This document shows, one piece after another, positions 8,293 through 15,764 of a stretch of DNA of 64,000 nt. Numbering within the stretch: the stretch's first letter is position 1; every line of letters starts with the position of its first letter. Position numbers and translations under genes: made by a program. The stretch spans positions 124,001-188,000 of the forward strand of contig NZ_JABAFC010000002.1 in assembly GCF_012843435.1 (NCBI RefSeq). Reading direction: 5' to 3'. Below the pieces are notes generated by a model, which was not told the origin of the DNA, did no database searches, and was given only the letters and a program-made list of their open reading frames with translations. Source of the DNA: Psychrobacillus sp. BL-248-WT-3. GTDB taxonomy: Bacteria; Bacillota; Bacilli; Bacillales_A; Planococcaceae.

Positions 8293-9630
8293 TTGGACAA
8301 TAAATTATCCTTTTCAAGTTATTTAGTTATTGGAATAATGTTATTTGCTTTATTTTTTGGAGCAGGTAATTTAATATTCCCGGCGAGCCTTGGACAAAAT
8401 GCTGGGACAAGCTTATGGGTTGCTATAATAGGATTTTTAATAACTGGTATTGGACTCCCATTTTTAGGGACATTAGCAATGGGCTTCTCTGGAAGTAAGA
8501 ATTTACAGGAACTGTCTAGTAGAGTACACCCTATTTTTGCTATTATTTTTACATCTTTACTTTATTTAACAATCGGTCCATTTTTCGCATTGCCTAGAAC
8601 TGGTGCTGTTTCATATGAAATTGGAATCATGCCCTTTATAAATTCTGAATATACACAAATCGGGTTGTTCGTGTTTACAGTTATTTTCTTTGGTCTTACA
8701 TTGTGGCTTTCCTTGAATCCATCGAAGATTGTAGATAATGTGGGGAAATACCTTTCTCCAGGAATACTAATAGGTCTCCTGATCTTATTGGTTCTTGTTA
8801 TATTCAAGCCTATGGGAGATTTTAGTGCACCGCAGGGAAGCTACGTTGATAATGCCTTTATGACAGGTTTTACAGAAGGGTATAATACAATGGATGCTTT
8901 GGCTTCCTTAGTCTTCGGTATTATAGTCATTAATGCAGTGCGTGCAATGGGTGTAACCTCTAAAAAAGGTATCCTAGCTGCAACTGCTAAGTCTGGTGCC
9001 ATTGCAATTTTCTTCTTAGGAGTAATTTATGCTGGTATTGGATATCTTGGAGCTACGTCTGTTGATATGTTTGGGATAATGGATACTGGAGGTCCTGTTT
9101 TAAGTGCAGCTTCCGAGCATTATTTTGGTTCCTTTGGAGCTATTCTATTAGCCATTGTAATAATCTTAGCTTGTTTAACAACGAGCATTGGCTTAACGAC
9201 TGCTTGTGCCGAGTATTTCAATACATTGATACCTGCTGTAAGTTATAAAGTATTTGTAATTGTTTTTAGTGTATTTACATGTGTTATCGCTAACTTTGGA
9301 TTAGCGAATATTATTACATACTCTGTACCAGTGCTAATGCTTTTATATCCATTGGCTATTGTTTTAATATTGCTAGCTTTTTTATCCCCATTGTTCTATC
9401 ATTCAAGGCTAGTATACGTAGTAGTGATGTTCTTTACTTTCCTAATCAGTATTGTAGATGGATTGAAAGCGCTATGTGAATCTTTAGAAATAGAGTATTT
9501 TGGATGGTTACAATCCATTCTAAACTTGTATGACAATATATTACCATTTTACGGTGTAGGACTTGGCTGGGTCATTCCTTTCATTGTTATCACTGTTATA
9601 ACATCTCTTATTGCTAGGGTAATTAGATAA
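8293..9630 (+). CDS. brnQ: Branched-chain amino acid:cation symporter (BrnQ/LIVCS family)
   Basis: Twelve-helix membrane symporter of 445 residues importing leucine, isoleucine and valine with Na+ or H+. The family start is clear: SYLVIGIMLFALFFGAGNLIFPASLGQ at residues 8-34, where FGAGNLIFP is diagnostic. GPFFALPRTGAVSYEIG near residue 95 is also conserved. TTG start with AGGAGG eight bases upstream (8279-8284). Monocistronic: the mrp terminator lies upstream and a hairpin follows. The 180-base leader is AT-rich; I see no T-box or clear CodY box. Confidence 0.95.
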   Translation: MDNKLSFSSYLVIGIMLFALFFGAGNLIFPASLGQNAGTSLWVAIIGFLITGIGLPFLGTLAMGFSGSKNLQELSSRVHPIFAIIFTSLLYLTIGPFFALPRTGAVSYEIGIMPFINSEYTQIGLFVFTVIFFGLTLWLSLNPSKIVDNVGKYLSPGILIGLLILLVLVIFKPMGDFSAPQGSYVDNAFMTGFTEGYNTMDALASLVFGIIVINAVRAMGVTSKKGILAATAKSGAIAIFFLGVIYAGIGYLGATSVDMFGIMDTGGPVLSAASEHYFGSFGAILLAIVIILACLTTSIGLTTACAEYFNTLIPAVSYKVFVIVFSVFTCVIANFGLANIITYSVPVLMLLYPLAIVLILLAFLSPLFYHSRLVYVVVMFFTFLISIVDGLKALCESLEIEYFGWLQSILNLYDNILPFYGVGLGWVIPFIVITVITSLIARVIR

Positions 9631-9640
9631 CATTAAATTT

Positions 9641-9718
9641 GAGAGGCTGGGACATAACTAGTCCATAAATTAAAAGACGCGAAATCAGTAATTTGATTTC
9701 ACGTCTTTATTTTTTTTG
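9641..9718 (+). repeat. GAGGCTGGGACATAAC-type dispersed element with terminator hairpin
   Basis: Begins GAGAGGCTGGGACATAACTA, a sequence found again at 19351. It continues into a hairpin (arms 9673-9687 and 9694-9708, AAAGACGCGAAATCA type) and a T-run, so it probably doubles as the brnQ terminator. Only one end of the longer element seen at 19349 is present. Confidence 0.7.
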
Positions 9719-9764
9719 TCTATGTTAAAGGTTAGGGTTGATTTAGGATGCTTTCTAAATCGGA

Positions 9765-9945
9765 TAGTAGTATTGATTTCTGCGCCAGCCGGACGCTTTT
9801 TCGTGGGGTGAGCGTTAAGCCATCACCCGTCGCTTACGCGCGCGGTTGTGATGTCTTAACTGTCTCACTCATCCCACAGGAGTCGCTGTCTGGCGCTCCA
9901 ATCAATAAATGGAGTAGGGCTGTATTTCAATAAATCCTATTTATA
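9765..9945. repeat. Degenerate GC-rich Bacillales repeat
   Basis: A GC-rich island in AT-rich surroundings, with GCGCCAGCCGGACGCTTTTT at one end and CCCACAGGAGTCGCTGTC near the other. It is a diverged inverse-orientation relative of the copy at 19467-19592 and shares its right end with a fragment at 15450. No credible gene; the only open frame here translates the repeat. Together with the element at 9641 it accounts for most of the 470-base gap; 9946-10102 shows nothing further. Confidence 0.65.
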
Positions 9946-10102
9946 AATTACTCGCATAAATAATACCGGAAAACTGACTCCAACCACACGCTATAATCTA
10001 ATTTTGTTCTAACTAGCCATTTAAATTGTACAGTCAGTATAAAAACGCAATGTCTATCCAAAATAAACCAATAACTTTAACAAAGCTATTTTTTTAAGGT
10101 AA

Positions 10103-10747
10103 TTAAAATTCTTCAATCGTATAAATCCAGTTAGCGCGCATTACTTCTGTAAGCTTTGAAACTTCCTTGTCTTTAAATAACTGAATTAATTCTTGATGTT
10201 GTTTAATTGATTGCTCTCTTAAATTAATTTTTTCGTAATAATAAAGTCTTCTTACATGAGCCTGGAGCATTTCTACCATAGAGAATATGTATGGATTATT
10301 CGCACGATCCACAATCAGCTGATGGAATTCTTCATCAATTTTTAGTGCTTTTGTAAATTCTTTAGCTTGCAGCGCCGTTGCGAATTCTTTATTTTTTTCT
10401 TCGAGCATATTTAAAATTTCTTCGTCCATATTAGGAGTTGCAAGTTCAGCTGCGAGCGCTTGTAATGCTGCTAAAGGAGGGAGTAAATTATAAATGTCCT
10501 CCGGTTCCACAGGAGTAACCTGTGTTGCTCTTCCTGGTTGCATGGATACAAAGCCCTGGGATTCCAATAGCTGAAGTGATTCTCTTATTGGTGTACGACT
10601 AACACCTAAAGCTTGTGCTAGCTCTATATCGTTTAGCTTCTCATCTGGTTGAAGAGTACCATCGATAATCCATTGTTGTAGCTGATTGAACGCATGTAGC
10701 TTAGCGGTAGTACGTACTGGTTTGGTATGGTCAATTGGTATAGGCAT
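10103..10747 (-). CDS. GntR-family transcriptional regulator with FCD domain
   Basis: DNA-binding regulator of 214 residues. The N-terminal winged helix (about 15-80) shows NDIELAQALGVSRTPIRESLQLLESQGF, the FadR-subfamily signature. The C-terminal all-helical FCD ligand domain (about 85-210) retains DEEFHQLIVDRANN and HVRRLYYYE. I start at the ATG at 10747, preceded by GAAGGAGG; an earlier in-frame ATG at 10804 lacks such a site. It is transcribed alone, 30 bases downstream of the HD gene on the same strand. FCD regulators usually sense small organic acids; ligand and targets are unknown. Confidence 0.9.
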   Translation of the reverse strand: MPIPIDHTKPVRTTAKLHAFNQLQQWIIDGTLQPDEKLNDIELAQALGVSRTPIRESLQLLESQGFVSMQPGRATQVTPVEPEDIYNLLPPLAALQALAAELATPNMDEEILNMLEEKNKEFATALQAKEFTKALKIDEEFHQLIVDRANNPYIFSMVEMLQAHVRRLYYYEKINLREQSIKQHQELIQLFKDKEVSKLTEVMRANWIYTIEEF

Positions 10748-10834
10748 AAAACAACCTCCTTCAAAAAGTATTAGTTGTTTCATATTATACACTATATTAT
10801 GCAATATATCGCAGGTTTTATTGAAAAATTTTCC

Positions 10835-11461
10835 TTATTCTACTAAAATTTTTAACGTAATATTTTTAACGTCTATGACAGATTCCTCAGCAATAATATC
10901 CTGGAGCATGACTTCCTTAAAATAGGTAACACTTTCTTTAAGTGGTAAGTGTAATATCTTTCTTAATGCAGTCTCATACATCTTGATAAATTCTGGGTCA
11001 GTATTGCCGTGCTGTAGCTCTGTAAAAGCTTCATAAACCTGATCCATTTTATCTGCTAGCTCTAGCAAACGACCTTCAATTGTTTCGTCCTTACCCTCTT
11101 TCATTCGATCAAAAAATACAGGTTGGAATTCTTCAGGTATTTCATTTAGTATAAATTTTTCCATCATTTTCTCTTCCACGTGTGAAAGCATTTGTTTTAA
11201 CTCAGGAGAAGCATGTTTTACTGGTGTTTTAATATCACCTATAAAAATCTCTGCAAAGTCATGGTTAATAGTTTTCTCATACAAAGATTTCCAGTTAATT
11301 GTCGCTCCATGATTTTCCTCTATAGTTCCAAAGAACATTGCATATTGAGCGACCTTCCAAGAATGGGCTGCTACATTATGCTCTTCATATTTGAACCTTC
11401 CTGGTGCTCGTATAATTCTCTCCAACTCATTCATGCTCATAAAAAAACGGTGAATTCCCAT
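10835..11461 (-). CDS. HD-domain phosphohydrolase, YfbR-like 5'-deoxynucleotidase family
   Basis: Soluble metal-dependent phosphohydrolase of 208 residues. HD-domain ligands are visible: the early histidine in EHNVAAHSWKVAQYA, the HD pair in TINHDFAEIFIGDIKTPVK, and the late aspartate in LLELADKMDQVYEA. The D-I-K-T-P-V-K stretch is typical of YfbR-like enzymes, which dephosphorylate deoxynucleoside monophosphates. ATG at 11461 follows AAAAGGAGTG. Family assignment is good; exact substrate is inferred. Confidence 0.82.
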   Translation of the reverse strand: MGIHRFFMSMNELERIIRAPGRFKYEEHNVAAHSWKVAQYAMFFGTIEENHGATINWKSLYEKTINHDFAEIFIGDIKTPVKHASPELKQMLSHVEEKMMEKFILNEIPEEFQPVFFDRMKEGKDETIEGRLLELADKMDQVYEAFTELQHGNTDPEFIKMYETALRKILHLPLKESVTYFKEVMLQDIIAEESVIDVKNITLKILVE

Positions 11462-11590
11462 TTACAATCACTCCTTTTCTATATATTACTAACATATCCG
11501 TATTTTATGTAAGAGAAACTCTAGCGAATCGATTTAGTTTTATTTTCCCGACTTTCGGGTAATCCTATACTAACCTAAGGAGGAATTGAC

Positions 11591-12070
11591 ATGGCCAAAT
11601 ATGAAAAACTAAAAGAGGAATTACTTAACCGATTTAAAGAATTAGAGGAAAGTTTAAATAGCGATGAAGAATTTGAAACAACGGAGTTATCCCAATACGA
11701 TAATCATCCTGCAGATAATGCAACGGATTTAACTGACCAGCATACGAGATTAGCCATACGAAAGCATAATGAAGAGGAAATAGAAGATATAAAGGCTGCG
11801 CTTCAGGCTATGGATGAGGGAACTTACGGAAAATGTATGGTATGTAACAAGCAAATCCCTATTGAACGGTTAGAAGCTAAGCCAACAGCATTAACCTGTA
11901 TTGAGGACGCCCAACAGGAGATAGAAGACTTCCGTCCAGTCGAAGAAGATATATTAAAACCTGATACAGACCGTCCAGTAGAACAGGAAGAAAAAGAACT
12001 TAGAGACTACAGTAATAGCTTCGAGGATGTAGAATCCTATGGCTCATCAGATACTCCGCAAGACAAATAA
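11591..12070 (+). CDS. TraR/DksA-type zinc-finger protein, YteA-like
   Basis: Acidic coiled-coil protein of 159 residues. An N-terminal helical region (1-75) with the DNHPADNATDLTDQ motif is followed by a C4-type finger: CMVC at about 78-81, then CIED 17 residues later. The last expected ligand (Cys or His in relatives) is Asp here, so zinc binding may be altered. The C-terminal 45 residues are acidic and probably disordered. AAGGAGG lies upstream. YteA-type proteins are annotated as sporulation-associated; binding to RNA polymerase is inferred from DksA. A strong terminator follows. Confidence 0.85.
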   Translation: MAKYEKLKEELLNRFKELEESLNSDEEFETTELSQYDNHPADNATDLTDQHTRLAIRKHNEEEIEDIKAALQAMDEGTYGKCMVCNKQIPIERLEAKPTALTCIEDAQQEIEDFRPVEEDILKPDTDRPVEQEEKELRDYSNSFEDVESYGSSDTPQDK

Positions 12071-12077
12071 ACTAATT

Positions 12078-12119
12078 AAAAGATGCCATTTCCAAAGTTA
12101 TTGGGCATCTTTTTTTTCT
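12078..12119 (+). terminator. Terminator of the DksA-like gene
   Basis: Arms AAAGATGCC and GGCATCTTT with a run of eight T, eight bases after the stop. Confidence 0.9.
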
Positions 12120-12226
12120 ATTTTATGCGCTCTATTCTCTCCGTCAAAAGTATTAAGAGAATTTAGCCCCTGTCATTTAACAGTCCAAATTCTTTCTGAT
12201 ACACTAGAAGCAAGGGGGAAGATTAA

Positions 12227-12616
12227 ATGGCAGCTATCGTTATGTTTGATGGAGAATGTAATTTTTGTGATTCCAGTGTTCAATTTATAATAAAACGAGA
12301 CACACGTGGTTATTTTAAGTTTGCTGCACTTCAAAGTGATGCGGGAGTGAAATTGAAAGAAAAATATGGTATCTCGAATCACATCGATAGTTTCATCTTG
12401 ATAGAAGATGAAAAAGTCTACAAATTTTCCGATGGAGCGTTAAGAGTGTGTAGAAATTTAAGTGGTTTATGGAGGTATCTTTATATTTTTATACTTGTTC
12501 CTAAACCAATTAGAAACAGTGTTTACAAATTCATCGCAAAAAATCGTTATCGTTGGTTTGGTAAAAAGGAGAGCTGTATGATACCCTCTCCAGAAGTACG
12601 AAGCCGTTTCTTATAA
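12227..12616 (+). CDS. DCC-family (DUF393) thiol-disulfide oxidoreductase-like protein, YuxK-like
   Basis: 129 residues, full length for DUF393. The defining motif FDGECNFCDSSV lies at residues 7-18, with the D-x-x-C-x-x-C cysteines at 11 and 14. KRDTRGYFKFAALQS follows, and a RNLSGLWRYLYIFILVPKPIRNSVYKF-like conserved segment is in the C-terminal half, part of it hydrophobic. The family has a thioredoxin-like fold predicted to act on disulfides; no substrate is known. It starts at ATG with AAGGGGG upstream and is followed 34 bases later by the ferredoxin reductase gene, possibly co-transcribed. Confidence 0.88.
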   Translation: MAAIVMFDGECNFCDSSVQFIIKRDTRGYFKFAALQSDAGVKLKEKYGISNHIDSFILIEDEKVYKFSDGALRVCRNLSGLWRYLYIFILVPKPIRNSVYKFIAKNRYRWFGKKESCMIPSPEVRSRFL

Positions 12617-12650
12617 AGTAAATAATAGATTAATGAGGTGATTGTTCAAC

Positions 12651-13643
12651 ATGAAACATGAAGTGTATGACGTAACAATTATAGGGGGAGGTCCAACTGG
12701 ATTGTTTGCATCCTTTTATGCGGGGCTCCGTGATTTAAAGGTGAAAATAATTGATAGCCTTCCAGAGCTAGGTGGACAGCTAATGGAGCTTTACCCAGAT
12801 AAGTATATATATGATATTGGTGGCTTGCCCAAAATATTGGCAAAGGATTTGGTGGCAAATTTAGTTGAACAGGCTTCCTATAGTGATCCAACCATATGTT
12901 TAGAGGAAACCGCAAACGAGCTAGAAAAACACGATGAATATTTTATATTGAAAACTGACAAAGATACACATTACTCCAAAACAATCCTTTTGACATCTGG
13001 TGTAGGTTCATTTCAACCACGTAAATTAACTGTTCCGGGAGCTAAGGAATATGAGGGTAAAAATTTATATTATAAAGTAAAGGACTTAAATGACTTTCAA
13101 AATTCTAATGTATTAGTACTAGGCGGCGGAGATTCTGCCCTAGACTGGTCGTTAATGTTAGAGAATATTGCTTCAAAAGTAACCCTCTGCCATCGTCGTG
13201 AGCAATTCACGGCTCATGAAAAATCCGTACAACAGCTTCAAGATTCAAAAGTACATGTTAAAACTTCCTATGCGGTCAAAGAACTAGTTGGTGATGGAGA
13301 ACATATCCAAGAAGTTGTTGTAGTGAGCAAGGATAAAGTAGAGGAAAGAATTCCTGTAGACCATGTGCTAGTCAACTATGGCAACGTAGCATCTCTTGGA
13401 CCGCTTAAAAGCTGGGGTCTAGAAATGGAAAAGAATTCGGTAATAGTGAATGAAAAAATGGAAACAAGTATAGAAGGCATATATGCTGCTGGTGATGTGT
13501 GTACACACGCAGGTAAAGTAAAGCTAATTGCAGTTGGATTTGGTGAAGTTCCCAATGCAATTAGCCATATTAAGGCATCATTAGATCCAAAGGCAAGAGT
13601 ACAGCCAAAGCACAGTACGAGTATTTTTGAAGAAACAAAATAA
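12651..13643 (+). CDS. yumC: Ferredoxin/flavodoxin--NADP+ reductase, YumC type
   Basis: Flavoprotein of 330 residues that transfers electrons between NADPH and ferredoxin or flavodoxin; TrxR-like two-domain fold. FAD site GGGPTGLFASFYAG (about 13-26), NADP site LGGGDSALDWSLMLE (about 155-169) with CHRREQF, and the late FAD motif GIYAAGDVCTH. It lacks the CxxC redox pair of thioredoxin reductase, as expected for this class. ATG at 12651 is preferred over an upstream TTG because GAGGTG is correctly spaced. The stop abuts a hairpin that terminates the convergent gene. Confidence 0.93.
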   Translation: MKHEVYDVTIIGGGPTGLFASFYAGLRDLKVKIIDSLPELGGQLMELYPDKYIYDIGGLPKILAKDLVANLVEQASYSDPTICLEETANELEKHDEYFILKTDKDTHYSKTILLTSGVGSFQPRKLTVPGAKEYEGKNLYYKVKDLNDFQNSNVLVLGGGDSALDWSLMLENIASKVTLCHRREQFTAHEKSVQQLQDSKVHVKTSYAVKELVGDGEHIQEVVVVSKDKVEERIPVDHVLVNYGNVASLGPLKSWGLEMEKNSVIVNEKMETSIEGIYAAGDVCTHAGKVKLIAVGFGEVPNAISHIKASLDPKARVQPKHSTSIFEETK

Positions 13644-13644
13644 A

Positions 13645-13671
13645 AAATCCCATGCCTCGTTTAGGAGGCAT
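13645..13671 (-). terminator. Terminator of the GIY-YIG gene
   Basis: Arms CATGCCTC/GAGGCATG with the T-run on the minus strand, just past the reductase stop. Confidence 0.75.
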
Positions 13672-13679
13672 GAGATATC

Positions 13680-14054
13680 TTACTTATAAAATACTTTATC
13701 GATATTATATTTAGCTTTTAAGGTATTAATTGCATATGTTTCATATATTTCACGATCCATAGCCTCTTCAACTATACACACGCTAATTTTGTATACTTCG
13801 TCGCGATGTTTAATCATCGGGGAAACATTATCTTCAAAATGTTTTTTAATACGTTGACGAATTTTACGCGCTTTTCCTACGAATAATAGCTCATCATTTT
13901 TGTTATAAAACATAAAGATGCCGCCTTTATCACGAGGGATTTGGTGGAAGTCGATAAATCCATAAATAGATGGGATTTCAACTTCCCCTTCTTTAAGGGC
14001 TTGCGTGCGTTGTGTAATAGTAACGGTTGGTTTTGGTAATTCAATTTTAATCAT
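13680..14054 (-). CDS. GIY-YIG nuclease-fold protein
   Basis: Single GIY-YIG domain of 124 residues, related to the nuclease domain of UvrC. The core reads GGIFMFYNKNDELLFVGKAR followed by KIRQRIKKHF, with the catalytic-type glutamate and asparagine in REIYETYAINTLKAKYN. Both tyrosines of the GIY and YIG motifs are phenylalanine (GIF, FVG), so activity may be reduced or altered. I start at ATG 14054 with GAGGA about nine bases upstream; a GTG at 14063 is too near that site. Role is unknown; similar Bacillus proteins are annotated as excision-repair endonuclease. Confidence 0.85.
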   Translation of the reverse strand: MIKIELPKPTVTITQRTQALKEGEVEIPSIYGFIDFHQIPRDKGGIFMFYNKNDELLFVGKARKIRQRIKKHFEDNVSPMIKHRDEVYKISVCIVEEAMDREIYETYAINTLKAKYNIDKVFYK

Positions 14055-14297
14055 TTCTCTCACGTCCTCTTATTGTCTGTCCTTTAGTTTATCACATTTT
14101 AGCAGTAATATCTATTCGCAAGAGACGGGATTAAATTTAAAGTAAGATAAAGTGAATATAATCGATAGGAACAAGTATAGTAATTATAAGGATAATAAGG
14201 TAGAGGCCGGCTAGAATAGAAGGAGAGTTGTTTCTCCGGAACAGAATAAGAATATATTCGCCGTAGACAGTGCGGGTGTGTTAGGAGGATATAAAAA

Positions 14298-14390
14298 ATG
14301 GGAAGCATACCTGATTGGTTTTTTGCTGTGGCAATTGCGGTTGTCATTTGTTTTATAATAGTAGCAGAGTGGTGGACACGAAGAGGATAG
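14298..14390 (+). CDS. Small single-helix membrane protein, 30 residues
   Basis: Not previously a long ORF: an ATG with a textbook AGGAGG (14283-14288) nine bases upstream opens a 30-codon frame. The peptide starts MGSIPDWF, has one hydrophobic helix of about 18 residues (FAVAIAVVICFIIVA) and ends EWWTRRG, a positively charged tail consistent with an N-out orientation. The stop TAG is 50 bases before the next gene, so it may lead a small operon. I do not recognise the family. The reverse strand frame over it is a shadow. Confidence 0.6.
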   Translation: MGSIPDWFFAVAIAVVICFIIVAEWWTRRG

Positions 14391-14440
14391 AATTTATGCT
14401 ATAATAATAAACTAAAGATAAGAAAAGAAAGAGGAATCAT

Positions 14441-14911
14441 ATGCTAACATTTGAAGAGAAAGAAGCAATTATTCAAGAGTTTCCCGAACTAACACGTAAA
14501 GAAGTATCGATGAAGCGAGTTAACTACCATTATGAAGAAAGCTTATATGATAAAACAACTGTAATCTACCATCTACATCCTAATGGCAATGGCTTTGTGT
14601 ATGTTGGAGATCTTCCACAATATGAAGCAAAAGAAAAAGGATTAGTTAATATTAGAGAAGTATCAGCGGATGAGCTACGCCAAATGATTAAAGATTCTAT
14701 TGCCTATTTAGCGACTGAGGAAGAAGAATTGATTGACGAAGAAGTAGAGGAGGAGTGGACAAACAAAGAAAGCTCTAAGCTAACTCTTTTACAAGAGGAT
14801 ACTCTTTGGAATGTCTACCATGGTTATAACCTAGAGGAGAGCTTTGGCACCTACAATGAAGCAAAAGCATATCTTTTAGAAGAAGGCTTCCGTCTTACTG
14901 CAAAAAGATAA
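14441..14911 (+). CDS. Conserved acidic hypothetical protein
   Basis: Soluble protein of 156 residues that I do not assign to a named family. It begins MLTFEEKEAIIQEFPELTRK and contains a well-formed central block HYEESLYDKTTVIYHLHPNG, so it looks conserved rather than random. A very acidic stretch (EEEELIDEEVEEEW, about 92-105) separates it from a C-terminal block, TLWNVYHGYNLEESFGTY, that resembles a short repeat domain. AAGAGG precedes the ATG. It lies 12 bases upstream of a DUF3221 gene, probably one operon. Confidence 0.75.
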   Translation: MLTFEEKEAIIQEFPELTRKEVSMKRVNYHYEESLYDKTTVIYHLHPNGNGFVYVGDLPQYEAKEKGLVNIREVSADELRQMIKDSIAYLATEEEELIDEEVEEEWTNKESSKLTLLQEDTLWNVYHGYNLEESFGTYNEAKAYLLEEGFRLTAKR

Positions 14912-14923
14912 GGAGGTTTTTGT

Positions 14924-15298
14924 ATGAAAGGTAAAACAACGGTAGTAATTATTATTGGGATTTTACTCATCGCAATTGGAACGACCTTTTACTTCATCAT
15001 GAACTTCTTTGAGAATAATCCTACTCAAGCACAGCCAATTGGCTATATCACTGGGATTATTATAGACACGAAGGATAGTGGTATTCTTGTTGTAGAAGAT
15101 TTAAGTGAAGATGAAGCGCGCACTTTATCGGTAGAAGAAGCACTAGAAGCTGGGAAAAGTGCTACTTGGTTTAATATTTCGATGGCTCAGCGCAATGAGT
15201 TAGAATTGTATGATCTAGTCAAAGTCGGATATGAATCCCTGAAGGAATCTCATCCAGCATCAGGTGAAGCTAAAACGATTGAAAAAGTAGAAGAATAA
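14924..15298 (+). CDS. Membrane-anchored DUF3221 (YobA-like) protein
   Basis: 124 residues with an N-terminal membrane anchor (TTVVIIIGILLIAIGTTFYF, residues 5-24) and an extracellular domain with PIGYITGIIIDTKDSGILVVE, characteristic of DUF3221. No lipobox cysteine is present, so it is an uncleaved anchor rather than a lipoprotein. AAGGAGG lies eight bases before ATG. It follows the acidic hypothetical gene closely and ends at a terminator. Function unknown. Confidence 0.75.
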   Translation: MKGKTTVVIIIGILLIAIGTTFYFIMNFFENNPTQAQPIGYITGIIIDTKDSGILVVEDLSEDEARTLSVEEALEAGKSATWFNISMAQRNELELYDLVKVGYESLKESHPASGEAKTIEKVEE

Positions 15299-15305
15299 TC
15301 TAAAG

Positions 15306-15343
15306 TTCTCCATAGCGCCAATTGCTATGGGGAATTTTTTTTA
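15306..15343 (+). terminator. Terminator of the DUF3221 operon
   Basis: Arms TTCTCCATAGC and GCTATGGGGAA with a run of T. Confidence 0.88.
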
Positions 15344-15764
15344 TTAGTTTGTTAAAGTTATTGGTTGATTTTGACTAACAATTCTTTTTTTATAGTGACT
15401 GTAAACCATAAACCGCTTTATCAATACATTAAATATATTTCTACTTATTGCTCACCCCGAGGAAAGCGTCCGGCTGGTGCGAAAAATCAATTCTACTCTC
15501 TAATCTAAGATTTCCTTACATTATAAATCAACCCTACCCTTTTTATTTAAAAAATGAAGTGAGGTATGCAAGAGCGTTAAGGATTTTAGTAGTAAACTTT
15601 AGACAATTAAAACAAGAGGGAGGGACTAGCTAATCCATAAAACACAATAGTGGGATGTGGTCATTAAGATAGTGACGACCACGCCCTTTTATATGGAGAT
15701 GATATTGAATAAGTCTGCTCAAAGCCTATAGGAAACGAGTTGACTCCTCTAGGGGAGAATGAAC
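15344..15764. repeat. Gene-free stretch with repeat fragments
   Basis: No gene supported. 15450-15490 (GGAAAGCGTCCGGCTGGTGC) is a right-end fragment of the GC-rich repeat family. 15615-15690 carries GGGACTAGCTAATCCATAAA, related to the GGGACATAACTAGTC element, and a hairpin with arms GGGATGTGGTC/GACCACGCCC ending in CCTTTTAT. The rest is AT-rich and unremarkable. Confidence 0.55.

Noticed and set aside
9748-9933. 61-codon frame in the GC-rich island
   Set aside because: Lies within a degenerate intergenic repeat, with no start signal.
14099-14347. 82-codon minus-strand frame
   Set aside because: Tyrosine-rich composition, no ribosome binding site, and overlaps a better-supported small gene on the plus strand.
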